Assembly (NCBI RefSeq): GCF_963855985.1
Contig: NC_087092.1
Coordinates: 4,216,001 to 4,280,000 of the forward strand
Direction: 5' to 3'
DNA length: 64,000 bases
DNA from: Ostrinia nubilalis
Lineage: Eukaryota; Arthropoda; Insecta; Lepidoptera; Crambidae
Shown: piece by piece, positions 11,754 to 22,733 of the stretch
Numbering within the stretch: position 1 is the stretch's first letter
How the letters are laid out: each line of letters starts with the position of its first letter
Position numbers and translations under genes: made by a program
The notes under the pieces: model-generated
What the model was told of the DNA's origin: nothing
The model's database searches: none
The model's input: the letters and a program-made list of their open reading frames with translations, nothing else

Positions 11754-12053
11754 AGACGACGGCACCCGCCGTAGGCTGGACTTTGGTCCAACACCGCGGT
11801 GGGCAACCCTCTAGTTGGGTTCGCCACTGATCGGGCGCCTATGCGCTCGATACGGCCCGATCGCGAACGTGGGTCTGCGACCGACGCGGACGAGTCGTGG
11901 GTTTCGGCGAAGCCCACACTCGGCCTCGTCGGCGCCCGCACCGACGATCGCCAAACGGCTAGAGTACCTTCTGTACTCGCTACTCTGCCAGGTGAAGCTG
12001 GAAAAGCTCTTAAAGCTACCAGCGCGCGTCCCTTAAAAAAAAGATGACAGCAC
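11754..12053 (+). mobile_element. GC-rich retro-insertion with A-tail and imperfect 12-bp flanking repeat
   Basis: A sharply GC-rich block in AT-rich DNA. It runs from CGGCACCCGCCGTAGG to CCCTTAAAAAAAA. The flanks AGACGACGGCAC (11754-11765) and AGATGACAGCAC (12042-12053) agree at 10 of 12 positions, as expected of an aged target duplication. Several overlapping frames are open on both strands (11799-12047 +, 11815-12036 +, 11750-12058 -), an effect of base composition. An A-tailed truncated LINE end or an unrecognised SINE fits; I cannot name the family. Confidence 0.55.
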
Positions 12054-12058
12054 ATCAA

Positions 12059-12689
12059 GGTAAACTCAGTGACATCTTGTGCAGGTATGCTACGAAATGT
12101 GTAGTCTCTGTACTAAATAATATATTTAATGTTCATACTAAATCAGGAACTTCTAGAAACTCGGTCAATGTAGGTACTTTTCCACGCAAACTAAATTGGA
12201 GGCTAAATAAATATGCATACAAGTGTCAACTTTTAATGTTCTTTATCAGACGTGTATTTTTTAAATAATTGCATAATCTTGTTATTTGACCAACATTTAG
12301 TAACTGTGCTATAAGTATAACGCTCCTATCATCTGTTAAATATGCACAATTTCGTTTGTTCATGACAATGTAATTGCAGGTTATCACAAATGTAGAGTCG
12401 GTGAAAGCGAAAACTGTTTACGTGCCAAATATGGCAATCATTTTGACAGCGCAACTTACCTACGTGTGACATTATTGAACCAATAGATATGAATGAAAGA
12501 TGGCAGTTACCGCAGTTACACTGTGTTGATTGAAGGAAATAAGTAAAGGTAAACAATACTATTGGTTTCATAATTGGCACTTTATTAACCAATGAACAGC
12601 TTGAAATTGCAGTTCAAGCTTGATTGTTCTTGATTCCGTTTTTCGGGGGCGAGTTAAAGTATCCATGCGATAGAGCTATATCAGACGCC
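12059..12689. other. No recognisable gene or element
   Basis: AT-rich; the short frames at 12044-12268 (+) and 12329-12592 (-) lack any recognisable domain or splice context. Confidence 0.4.
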
Positions 12690-12773
12690 TACGTCAAATA
12701 CCGGTGCTTTTTGTATGGAGTTTGATAGATTTTGACGTTTGTAGAAGTTAAAGTAAGATGGTGCAACTCAACC
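12690..12773 (+). mobile_element. MITE family A, copy 2 (left end damaged)
   Basis: It contains ACCGGTGCTTTTTGTATGG, a GTTTGATAGATTTTGACG block and the right end AAGTAAGATGGTGCAACTCA followed by ACC and TA. The left inverted repeat is not recognisable, so this copy is decayed. Confidence 0.65.
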
Positions 12774-13395
12774 TAAGTCTGACATCATTGTTTTGACTGT
12801 GGTTTTTATAAAACCTACAAGCCTACAAGGAAAGGCCACGAAGAAAGTTAAGGCGCCATATTATTCTGATAAACCAAACATTAATAATGAAGCGTTAAAC
12901 CTTTTTTTCTTAAATCTTACTTTACTTTAGTTTTAATAAGACCAACTGACATTTCTATAGTTTTCTTGGCGTTTACGGCCACTTTTGCAGTTTATTGTAA
13001 GTGGTCACAAAGGTGGGTGAATCATGGGCCTATTTCCCCTCTCAGACAATAAAAAGTCCACTTAAGGGATGCAGCGGGGCTTAAATAAGGCTGTGTTCAC
13101 ACTGGGGTAATAGTTTTGTTATTTTTATGCTGGAAAAGTGGAGGACCCCTGTCTTTCAAGCTCTTTACTGCCACTTTAACAGTTAGTGGATAAACTTCAA
13201 TAATGGTTAGTCTTCTCATTCTGGGACTCGTAAAGGATAGTCGGGAGGATTGGCCTTTTGAAATCTACATTAGGCTATTTAAATTGCTATCATTTAGAAA
13301 AATGCTGTCTTATTAAGGTCTTGGGGCAATTTTTATAAAGAAGAGAGGGAACTGAAATTCACACACAAAAGTACTTAATTACCATTGAACAATAA
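12774..13395. other. No recognisable gene or element
   Basis: AT-rich sequence with no coding or repeat signature that I can support. Confidence 0.4.
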
Positions 13396-13604
13396 TCTAA
13401 ATATATGTATAACTCAAAGGTGACTGACTGACTGAAATTGTGATCTATCGACGCACAGCCCAAACCACTGGACGGATCGGGCTGAAATTTGGCATGCATG
13501 TAGATGTTATGACGTAGGCATCCGCTAAGAAAGAATTTTACGCAACTCCACCCCTAAGGGGGTAAAAAGGGATCCACGCGTACGAAGTCGCGGGTGGCCG
13601 CTAG
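13396..13604 (+). mobile_element. Helitron-like non-autonomous element (Lep1 type)
   Basis: It begins TCTAAATATATG after an A and ends GGCCGCTAG before a T, the 5'-TC and 3'-CTAG signature with A/T insertion. Diagnostic internal blocks are GACTGACTGACTG, CGACGCACAGCCCAAACCAC, GGGCTGAAATTTGGCATGCA and CACGCGTACGAAGTCGCGGG. The element at 35943-36329 shares these blocks. Length 209 bp, no coding capacity. Confidence 0.8.
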
Positions 13605-13632
13605 TTCTGCATAAGGGTCCTGTAAAGTCCCT

Positions 13633-13797
13633 TCATCATCATCATCATCATTTCAGCCATAGGACGTCCACTGCTGAACATAGGCCTCCCCCAATGCTTT
13701 CCATGCTGATCGATTGGTGGCGGCCTGCGTCCAGCGCTTCCCTGCTACCTTTACGATGTCGTCGGTCCACCTTGTAGGTGGACGTCTCACGTCAAGT
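13633..13797 (-). mobile_element. RTE-clade retrotransposon 3' end with (ATG)n tail
   Basis: On the - strand it encodes the RTE C-terminus: RRPPTRWTDDIVKVAGKRW, then NRSAWKALGEAYVQQWTSYG, stop TGA, followed directly by ATGATGATGATGATGATGA. The 5' side is lost. It lies 29 bp from the end of the Helitron-like element. Confidence 0.85.
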
Positions 13798-16700
13798 AAC
13801 GTAAAGTCCCTTAATACTCTACTATTAAATTTTAATATTGGGGCATAACAATAACTTCTAAAAAACACACAGACGTACGTATCCTCTGCCTATCTCAAAA
13901 TAAACAAATGCCAGCCACTAGTGGGAACATAACCTTAGATACTCTAATGAAGTCGCTGAAAGCATTTGTTCCTCCCAAGAAATTCTTTTAAGCGTCCTGG
14001 TTCCATGCCTCCAGATTCTCGTTGGAAAAACAAACAAAATCGTGTTTGTCTTATTAATAGGAGACGATAAGAAAATTGCCAATATCTATGGTGGGTAGAG
14101 TCGCCTTGCTTTAAGAGTTTTCCGGGATATTCCGAAAAGTTGATCTATGATCGTAAAATTTAGTTTGGACTGACCTATTTTAGTAACAATATGCAATACA
14201 TTTTATAGTTATATTTTATTGTATTTCTGTTTCATGTTGTTTATGAACTTGAGAGCTATCGTAAAATATGGTTTGATATTTGTACTGGATGCTGCAGTTA
14301 TGAGAGACCATTTAACTTTTAACTATAAAACAATTCCAATGTATTAAGTTACCAACACAGCTGATTAAAATATTCTAGTATTTATTTATACATTTTCAAT
14401 TTGTCACAAAAAAACTCTTCTTATAATATAGTAGGAGTTTTATCACCAGCACTAAAGGGACATGATTGTTAGAGCGTCCCAAACACCAATTATCTTCCAC
14501 AAACATTTTGCGACATTAATTTAAGGGCTCAAAGTTTGAATCAAAGAAGGCGATCACGATCACTATGTAACTATTGGCCAAGCGCCAAGTGGAGATTACC
14601 ATCTTAATATTTAGAAGAACTCGCAAAGTTCTCGTTTCCTTGGCAAAGGCAACAATTGGGCTCCAAGATACGTAGGCTGGATAGATTAATGCTTTTTCTG
14701 TTTAAAAGCTGTGTTAAGTTTTGCAAAGTTGGTAAGAAAAAGAAAAGAAATAACAAATGAGTCCTTCGCCAGATTAGATACGTAATAACTTTAATAAATT
14801 AAAAGTAAGTAACTAACTAGAATTTGGTGATTGTGTATTTATTCTATAAATGCTTTTAAGGTCGAGTGATTGAATATTTACTGAGCAAGCATATAACATA
14901 CTAATGTGACTTGAAAGATTTAACATAAAAATAAATACAGTAAATTGGTTAGCAAAACAGGGATATAAATTGTATTGTTTATGGACATTAAAGGTATCAG
15001 TAATTTGGATTTTCCTATTCGTCTTGTTCCCATAATATTTAGGATATTTTTTCCTTGATCTGCTTCACCAATCAAGTCCGTTAAATGCTGCTATTAGTAA
15101 GTATTCACAAAAGTACGAGAGAGAGAACAACGAGTTTGATAGGTTTAACTTGACATCATCTTTAAGCAGTGTGCTGTAAGACCCAAAAGGAACTGCAAGT
15201 GTCCAGCTTTAAATAAATAAAAGGTGCCAAAGGCACTGCTAAATGAAATTACGTGCCAAAGATTAACAGTATTGTCTTATCTGTATTTTTGTAGTTTTTT
15301 AATTATTAAGCTTTTTTCGTTCGGAGCGCTTGTTTTCCGCCATTCGGATTTCAGATCGTGTTGAACCAATTCCTCAATTATTATGTAACACTCATTTGTA
15401 GAGTTGTAAAAATAATATTTTGCTGGTGTCTGATCAACTGTTCAACAATTTATGAAGCTGAAACGTCTGGAAGTTAAGTTTGTTTTTGGTTTCGTATGTT
15501 TTGGTAGACTTTATAATAATATTGTTTTTAAATATAATCATACAAACATTATAAACCTTGTGCTAAATAAAGGAAAGCTTAGGTACTGTAGCTCCTAGTT
15601 CTTGTATACTAACTCGTGTTCATCACACTGACATTTGCTTCCAGTGGGAATTGAATCTGCAATTTCAGCAGGCATTGTAGTCTCCTACACGAATCAGTTG
15701 ACTGGGTGGTGTATCTAATAAAGGAACAACTTAAAGACCAAGCAAATTTCTCATTGCTTAAGCGATCAATGCCGCAAAATCTCAGAATTTGTCAGAAGCT
15801 ATTTCAATAAATGTTAAAACACTTTACCGCCGACTTAACACTTGAAATAGCAAACGTGTGTCCCACAGGCGTTCCCGTCCATATTTCGAGATAACGCGAC
15901 AGCCGCGCGACAGATTTATACGATTGCCTGCTCTCTGATATACAAGCATTTTGTTTTATCTAAGGAAATCCGCCGCGATTCCAAAGTAATCGCGCATTTA
16001 CACACTTAGCGCCGCTGCTTTTAGGCAATCTGCAAAATATAAGACACGTTAAAAAAATAACAGCGAATAAAATCGGTTTCAATACGTGAGTCTTACGCAT
16101 TATTCAGAACTATTTGTACCGCTGCCGCGATTTTATTGTTCTAAATTTTTATTAAGGATTTTCATGGGTACCTATTTTACAACACTTAATTTAAAAAAAA
16201 GATGTAGTATTAATTTTGCTTATTTAGTTACCTACTTAATTAAAAATGATTAAATAGAAAACAATATTCATACATTTTAAACCTGTAGAAAAGTTTTAAA
16301 ATCCGCTGAGCTGGAACTGGTTTTCACTACAGCTCCAACTGTTTGCCAAAAAGTATTAAAAACAGCTGCCAAAAGTATAACAAAAGCACGAAACAAAGAA
16401 TGAACTTAACTGAAATGTTACAGACGCGTAAGTCCAAATGTTTTGTGGCGACTATAGCCACAAATTCAGTCGCCAAGTGTTGTAAAACGGGATTGAATAG
16501 TATGCCAAATCCTGTCCAATCAGGTCCAATCACGGAAATGAAGCAAAGCTATTGAATGAACGAATCAATGAACCAATTGCAGTAGACAATAATACTATAT
16601 TGCATATACGGTCTTGGGGGCAACGCAACTCAGGACACAATCGAAATGTTAGGTACCTACTTTTTGGGTTAGCCGCATTTCAATTTGTAATTACTTCAAA

Positions 16701-17051
16701 TGAGTGCGAAGTTCATACAACCCTAAAGTCTTCGAGATACGAGTAACTAACATCTAGTCTCGGGCATGCTGGTTTTACATTCGTTCATACCTATGCCCTT
16801 TGAGTATTTATTGAAAGGTATAGAATTCATTTACGACATTATTTATAGTGAGCTTTTTGGTCACTTAGCGATTTATTAAATTGTATAAAGTGCCAAATTG
16901 GTCGTGCAGGCACGCTAATTGGTTTTAGTCATAGAATTGCAGACATAAAGTAATTCATAATTTACGCTTATTTATGAAACTTTTTAGTCAATATCAATAT
17001 GTCCTTTAATTTATTAGGTGCGATTATAGAGACAAAAATATAGAGTCGCAA
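13798..17051. other. Long AT-rich stretch without recognised features
   Basis: I see no reading frame with a family signature on either strand. The overlapping frames at 16327-16533 (-) and 16343-16555 (+) are mirror images of the same open stretch and not convincing. A tRNA-like segment near 15645-15710 is too diverged to call. Confidence 0.45.
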
Positions 17052-18305
17052 GTTGTCGACGCGTCTTTCCGTTCTATACATGGCCAGAACGCACCCATAG
17101 GAAACTGCTCGTGTATATTTTGGAGTGTCTCTTTGTAAGTCGGTCACTACAAACTATACACGAATTTTGCGTACTGATCGTGTATAGTTTGTATCGTGGA
17201 TGGATTCCGTCTTCGCTCCAAACTATACTACACCACTTACAGTTGACTAGAGTGTGTTTAGTTTATTTGATTTAATAAAATATGGAATTATATTCAAAAT
17301 TATTACATTTATTAGATATTATGCTCGTGCTTTGTCCTCGAGATTAGAAATAAGAACTACCTATGTAGATCACGTACGGTGATGCCATTTTTAAATTCAT
17401 TAATTTTTACATAAAATATTATTATTTTACTGAATCTACATAATATTATTATAATAAATCTAGATTTATAACACTAATGTAAGTGGTTTCTGAAATTAAA
17501 TTGATTAGGTAGATTTCAAATTAAATAACAATTATATAATAGTGAGAGTGAATGAAGAAAGTTAAACGTGCATTATTAACTAAAATTGTCGACCGTTCGG
17601 TGTAGTGGTTCGAAACGGATAACTGTTCCGGAGGTAGCGGGTTCGATTCCCGCACAGTACAAACATTAATTTGTGTGCATGAACATATTTTGATATTTGT
17701 TTGTATTGGACTGGGTGTCTTCTATGTATAATAAGTATGTATTTACAAAAAAAGTATTTAAGTATGTTTATATCCGTTATCTAGTACCCATAGTACAAGC
17801 TTTGCTTAGTTTGGGACTAGAAGCGCAGTGTAAAATGTCCAGGGATTTTTATTTTTATTTATAAGCTTTTATCTCAAGAACAAAAATCATTTTGACATAC
17901 ATAATTCTTAATTTAAGAGTTATTCAGCCCCAAAACAAATATCTTTTCTATGGCAGAATATGAAACACCAAAAAGCTCTTTATCAAAACAATGGCACGTG
18001 TCGAAAGAGAGGTAAATAAGTCAAAATGACGAGCATGCAACTAAGTACTCGCGTATACATTGTAATCGCGAACTTATTACAATACATACATGATTAGTCC
18101 GTATGCGTACTGACGATGTATATTTTGGAGTAAGATAATTGACCTAAGTCACTACAAAGTATACGCGAGCAGTACGCAGCGTATGCGTACTGGTCGTGTA
18201 TAGTTTGGAGGAGCTTAGTAAAAAAAGTCACATCCAAACTATACTCGATTAGTTTCACACCCTTGCGTTCTGGCTATGTATAGAATGGAAAGACGCGTTG
18301 TCGAC
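17052..18305. mobile_element. MULE-like TIR element with perfect 9-bp target duplication
   Basis: GTTGTCGAC occurs at 17052-17060 and 18297-18305. Between them (17061-18296, 1236 bp) the ends are 33-bp inverted repeats matching at 31 positions, starting GCGTCTTTCC and reaching CCAGAACGCA. Inside are repeated subterminal motifs of the form CGTGTATAGTTTGGA (near 17112, 17180, 18108, 18198 and others) in both orientations, plausible transposase-binding sites. A 9-bp duplication is typical of the Mutator/MULE group (established), so the assignment is reasonable but not proven because no transposase remains. A family 1 SINE sits at 17589-17862. Confidence 0.8.
17589..17862 (+). mobile_element. tRNA-derived SINE, family 1, copy 2 (nested in MULE-like element)
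   Basis: The head GTTCGGTGTAGTGG and B box GGGTTCGATTCCCGC are followed by a diverged body, the TCCGTTATCTAGTACCCATA block, GTTTGGGACTAGAAGCGCAG and an A/T-rich tail. It is more diverged in the first 80 bp than the copy at 55993-56246. Its position inside the TIR element shows it is the later insertion. Confidence 0.82.
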
Positions 18306-19275
18306 TGTATGATGTAGGTACGACATATAAATAACTAAAACTATGTCGCAGGTACAAATCTGATCACGGCATCCCCCGGGACTTCCTATCGCATCTACGA
18401 TACAAATAATGTCAAAGGGCCTTTCATAAATCAGCCAGAAAATTTGACATCGCACGTTTCTAATAATTTCGCGAAAAACAATATATCTGAGAGCTTGCGT
18501 GTGTTTTGATATCGAAATCAATCACTTCTTGGAGGTTATTAATATGAAAGAAATGTAATAAATAGTGTGTAAGCAACTTAGAAGGTGCCTTTCGTCAAGG
18601 GCGTCCTATGCATCACTATTAAGCGTTGACATTTATAGCACACGGTGTAAAATTTAAAAATAAAATAAAAAAAACCTTCGAAATTTTCAAGTAAATTTTC
18701 ACCGCCTACCTGTAATAGAAAAATGATGCCTTCCTTTATTTTTAGGTTTCTTTAGTAGGCTTTCTTCTATCATAATGGGTTCAAATAATTAATGTATCGT
18801 GTAGTGGTTAAGACTTATTTTGCTGAGTTTATTAATTAAAAACATAGTTTATACCTACCTAGTTTTTGCCATTATAATTAAGTCGAAAAGTAAATTTAAT
18901 TTATATTTGTTCGAGACAATTTGTCTCGACAAATACAGGGCGGAAAAATTGTTAAAAAGTTATAATCAAGCATTTCACTAACTGAATGAATTTAATACCC
19001 GATTAATAAGTTGAGCTTAGAATGATAAATATATCGTAACCGAGGGTCTCTTAACTACAGTTAGATTTTATCAATCATTGCCACAAAAGTTTTGATCAGG
19101 CCATTATAGACTTGGGTCGGCGCCATCCGACCCGACCGCTCTAGTTAGCGACCTTAAAGTTAACTGAAAATGTCTAATTAGTTTTACAATTATATCCTGT
19201 GTAATCATTATTCGTACCTACTCTGTTGTTATATCATGATAATTCTGCTGTATGTTGGCAATTTTATAAAATTAC
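18306..19275. other. No recognisable gene; small perfect palindrome at ~18910
   Basis: The motif TCGAGACAATTTGTCTCGA near 18910 is a 9-bp perfect inverted repeat. No other structure or coding signal is evident. Confidence 0.4.
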
Positions 19276-19442
19276 GAAATGAAGCGACGATAAGCTTACG
19301 GTGAAGGTTTCGACTGGCAGACTCGTGATCTGAGGTACGCGGATTCGATCCCCGCCGGCGCTCAACTATTGTAACACTCATATTGAACTTACTTGTAACA
19401 CATATTTAGCTTACCACGAGGGGTTAACGGGATTATTAGTAA
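19276..19442 (+). mobile_element. tRNA-derived SINE, family 2, copy 1
   Basis: It has CGACTGGCAGACTCGTGATC, B-box-like GGATTCGATCCCCGCC and the 3' block ACGAGGGGTTAACGGGATTA. The copy at 51520-51700 has the same order of blocks with a better-preserved 5' head. Its 3' end touches the next element at 19443. Confidence 0.72.
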
Positions 19443-19667
19443 TCTATACTAATATTATAAATGCGAACGTAACTCTGTCTGTCTTGCTTTCACGCCTAAA
19501 CCACTTAACCGATTTTGATGAAATTTGGCATAGAGATAGTTTCAATCCCGGGAAAGGATATAGGACGGTTTTTATACTAGTTTTTGAAACAGGGACGCGC
19601 GCGATAGCTAAAGTTTTTCTGTGACAGACAAAATTCCACGGGGCCGAAGCCGCGGGCGGAAAGCTAG
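19443..19667 (+). mobile_element. Helitron-like non-autonomous element (Lep1 type)
   Basis: It starts TCTATACTAATATTATAAAT after an A and ends GGCGGAAAGCTAG before a T. Internal blocks AACCGATTTTGATGAAATTT and GGGGCCGAAGCCGCGGGC are characteristic of short lepidopteran Helitrons, the latter giving a GC-rich potential hairpin just before the 3' CTAG. Length 225 bp, no coding capacity, immediately after a SINE. Confidence 0.85.
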
Positions 19668-19964
19668 TTTGTATATAAATTGCTAATATTCTTTAAAACA
19701 TTAGAAAGGACAATGTTCGTTCTCCATACATTGTTCGCCTAAGAACCAACAATTTTGACATATTACTACCCGAAAGCGAAATAATACGATTCTGTGTGTA
19801 AGAACAATGATTCCTGATGGACACTTGCCATAAAATTAATGATTAAGAATATTAAATCACAGCGATTTTATAATATGTCGTTTATGACAACATGGCGTCT
19901 AATGTATTGTGTGAATGTATGAACACCGATTCGCGAAAAATGTTTTGTATTGTCGTCACGCCGA

Positions 19965-20270
19965 GTCGCAGCCAAATAGTATAAAATAATAGAACAAGTT
20001 TTAGAAATACAACTCGGCATTCCACTTTTATAATATGCCCACATATTGCACGTAAATAAACAACATGAATCGTAGGTTGTTTCCACCCTTGTCATCTGAC
20101 ACATGAAATTGTATTATAGATATCGAAGCCGAATCGTATATAATAATAGAATGGGTTTTGGAGATCACTCGGGGTTCCACTTTTATAAAATACCTACATA
20201 TTGCATAAAAATAACACGAATCATGAGTTTTCTTTTCACCATTTACATCTGACACGAGATAACAAACTCC
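19965..20270. repeat. Diverged tandem duplication, period ~155 bp
   Basis: Segments beginning near 19965 and 20120 share AATAATAGAA, TTCCACTTTTATAA, CATATTGCA, AACA(T)CGAATC and CATCTGACAC in the same order and spacing (TCCACTTTTATAA at 20021 and 20176). Both copies leave overlapping - strand frames (19868-20104 and 20028-20279) with related peptides, but no family is recognisable, so I treat it as a duplicated non-coding block. Confidence 0.65.
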
Positions 20271-20709
20271 TATCTCCATGACTACCGTCGTAGTCTATGC
20301 CAAAGACTACAATATTTTAAGCAAGAAGTTTTAAACCTTAGCGGCTACAGTAACCCCTGGGCCACATACATCATGATAACATTCGGTCGACACCGGAACG
20401 AAGTCTTGCGATTATGCAAAAAAGCATCGTATTCTAGTGCGGCTATATCACGTTCAACCGGGGTTTTAATTCGACTAAAGTCCTGACTAAAGACTGGAAG
20501 AAAATACGCCGCATTGTATGAGCACTTCGTGTTCGTTAAAGCGGCTTCAGATCTAGAGCCCACATAGTTTTCTTTCCAATAATATCCGCAAGTAGCGCTG
20601 CATGATCTTTACAACAAAAACGGCAACAGTTTTATTAAGGTGCCAAAATTATATGATTACTTTGGCACGGTATTATACACGTTCGAAGATTTGTCATTTT
20701 CATTCATTT

Positions 20710-20853
20710 CATCATCATCATCATCATTTCAGCCACAGGACGTCCACTACTGAACATAGGCCTCCCCCAATGACTTCCACATCGCACGGTTGGTAGCGGC
20801 CTGCATCCAGCGCCTTCCCGCTACCTTTATCAGGTCGTCGGTCCACCTTGTGG
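20710..20853 (-). mobile_element. RTE-clade retrotransposon 3' end with (ATG)n tail
   Basis: On the - strand it codes TTRWTDDLIKVAGRRWMQAA, then NRAMWKSLGEAYVQQW and stop TGA followed by ATGATGATGATGATGA. It is 5'-truncated at the PTTRW codons. Its version (VAGRRWMQAATNR) differs from the neighbour at 21053-21290, so they are separate insertions of different subfamilies. Confidence 0.85.
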
Positions 20854-21052
20854 TGGGTTGACATTGCAGAATATGACTTTTGATAGGTTCATCATAGAAT
20901 TCGGCGGGGATATTCTCACGGAGGAAGTTCGAAAAAGGGCGGAACAAGATCTTATAATAATGCAAGGCCGAAGCTGTAACGGGCGTGCTCCTACGTGTAA
21001 TCCGGCGAGTATGCAATAAATAGTAATGTCTGGTAAATAGTGGTAATACGTA

Positions 21053-21290
21053 TCGTTCGTTCGTTCGTTTCAGCCGAAAAGACGTCCACTGCTGGACAAA
21101 GGCCTCCCCCAAGGATTTCCACGAAGACCGATCCTGCACCGCTCGCATACAGGCACTTCCCGCGACCTTCACCAGATCGTCGGTCCACCTAGTGGGAGGC
21201 CTGCCCACGCTACGTCTTTCGGCTCGTGGTCGCCACTCAAGAACTTTCCTGCCCCAGCGGCCATCAGCTCTACGAGCTATGTGCCCCGCC
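21053..21290 (-). mobile_element. RTE-clade retrotransposon 3' end with (ACGA)n tail
   Basis: The - strand encodes ELVDGRWGRKVLEW-like residues, then GRPPTRWTDDLVKVAGS and DRSSWKSLGEAFVQQWTSF, then a terminal region shifted by one base and a tail of ACGAACGAACGAACGA. It reaches further 5' than the other fragments except the copy at 38644-39826. The tetranucleotide tail differs from the trinucleotide tails of its relatives. Confidence 0.85.
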
Positions 21291-21410
21291 CCGTCTATGT
21301 CTATATGCGCTACGATTACAGGGTATCATTTTGCATAGTCGCAAGACTTCACTCCGCTGCTGTCAAATCAATGTCGCATAATGTTATCGCAATGTGTGTG
21401 GCCCTTGGCC

Positions 21411-22556
21411 AAATCACAGAAGCCTATGCGAAGAAAGAGCACTTGAATGACAATGAAAATCAGGGTTACCATTTTATAAGATCTCCTCACTATTGAGGGT
21501 AACAAAGTAACATTAATAATCTAGCCATTAATTACATTTATTACCTATACGAGAAAGTAAAGCAACATGCGGTTTTATTTTAATTTGTAAAATATTTGTA
21601 ACAGTTTGTTCCAAGTTTAGTTTTACAACAGTATTGCTGTTTCAGCTGTCACTGTGAAGCTTTGGGAAAATAAATAAATAGAAAAAATATTAACATAAAT
21701 ATTTATTTAAGTTTTTATGTTCATTATCATAATATGCCAATTTAAGTTACACTGTGTGACAGTCTTTGACACTAAACAAACTCTTCAGCTTAATAATACC
21801 TACCTACAGGGCGTTTTTATAGTTACTCTTGCTGATGAAACAAGAAGGGTTGATTCTACTACTGAAATACAACTACTTTTCTTACAGGACCAATATCAAA
21901 TTCTCAAAAAAATTCACATCCTCGTGATGGTGATAATTTCTATGGAGAGGTTTTTTTTTTATATTCGGTCTCTTGGGATAAGTTATTCCATTTGAGCAGT
22001 AGAATTAATCCTTTTTATTTGATCACATATAAAAATAACACAAGTGTGTGTGTTTAGGAAAACTTCTTCTTTGGTATGGTATCACTACGGAGTTATAATG
22101 TCGGCAACTCTGTATCACTGACTTGTAACTTTCAAACAGTATGAATAATAAGGGCACCACATTGGTTTTCTTTCTGAAAAAAGGCTTTCACTTTTAGTAC
22201 TAACCCTTTAGCACTATTTCATTGAAATAAAAATACAATAAACGCACAGAAGACTGAAATTGAGTCAACTGACGTGACATTTATAATTTGTTGACATTAT
22301 GACAGTTTGACAAGACTAGGGATTGAAAAAGTTTTAATTGAAAAAGTAAAATGACAATTTATTAAAACGATTCACAAGGATATAATCGATTAAAAATATT
22401 TATAAAATGTTCTGATACTTGCCTGTAGCGATTATCCAATCCTGGTTTCTACTGAAAAACTACTTCGTGGCAAGATTTTAATAAAATAATAAAATCTTTA
22501 TCTTCTCTTTCACAATCTATAAAAGTTCATTTGGTCTATTATTAATGTGCTATGAA
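21411..22556. other. No recognisable gene or element
   Basis: AT-rich. A 92-codon frame at 21717-21995 has no recognisable domain and low complexity. Confidence 0.4.
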
Positions 22557-22733
22557 TGAGGGTTCTCGCGATTGAAAAATCCGCGAGATGGCAATACGTA
22601 GACGCGAGGTCCAAATGCTGCATGATTGGTGGATATCTGTCAATGTCATGTCAAAAATAACCAATCATGCAGCATTTGGACCTCACGTCTACGTATTGCC
22701 ATCTGGCGGATTTTTCAATCGCGAAAACCCTCA
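22557..22733. mobile_element. Palindromic MITE, ~75-bp near-perfect arms
   Basis: The left arm (TGAGGGTTCTCGCGATTGAA ... GCTGCATGATTGGT) is matched by the right arm with only a handful of differences; the centre holds GGATATCTGTCAATGTC. The whole 177 bp can fold into one hairpin. I could not define a target duplication. Confidence 0.78.

Larger units (their letters stand above)
20359..21404. mobile_element. TIR-bounded composite carrying two RTE tails
   Basis: Positions 20359-20421 and the reverse complement of 21333-21404 share GGGCCACA(T/C)ACAT, CGATAACATT-like and GAAGTCTTGCGA(T/C)TATGCAAAA in the same order, with a small length difference. This suggests terminal inverted repeats of about 65-72 bp. 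Two RTE 3' ends lie inside (20710-20853 and 21053-21290), both on the - strand. No clean target duplication is visible. Between the two tails is a + strand frame of about 50 codons ending at 21019 that I cannot place in a family. Confidence 0.5.

Noticed and set aside
11750..12058. 102-codon - strand frame in the GC-rich block
   Set aside because: Several frames on both strands are open there because stop codons are rare in GC-rich DNA; none has a recognised domain.
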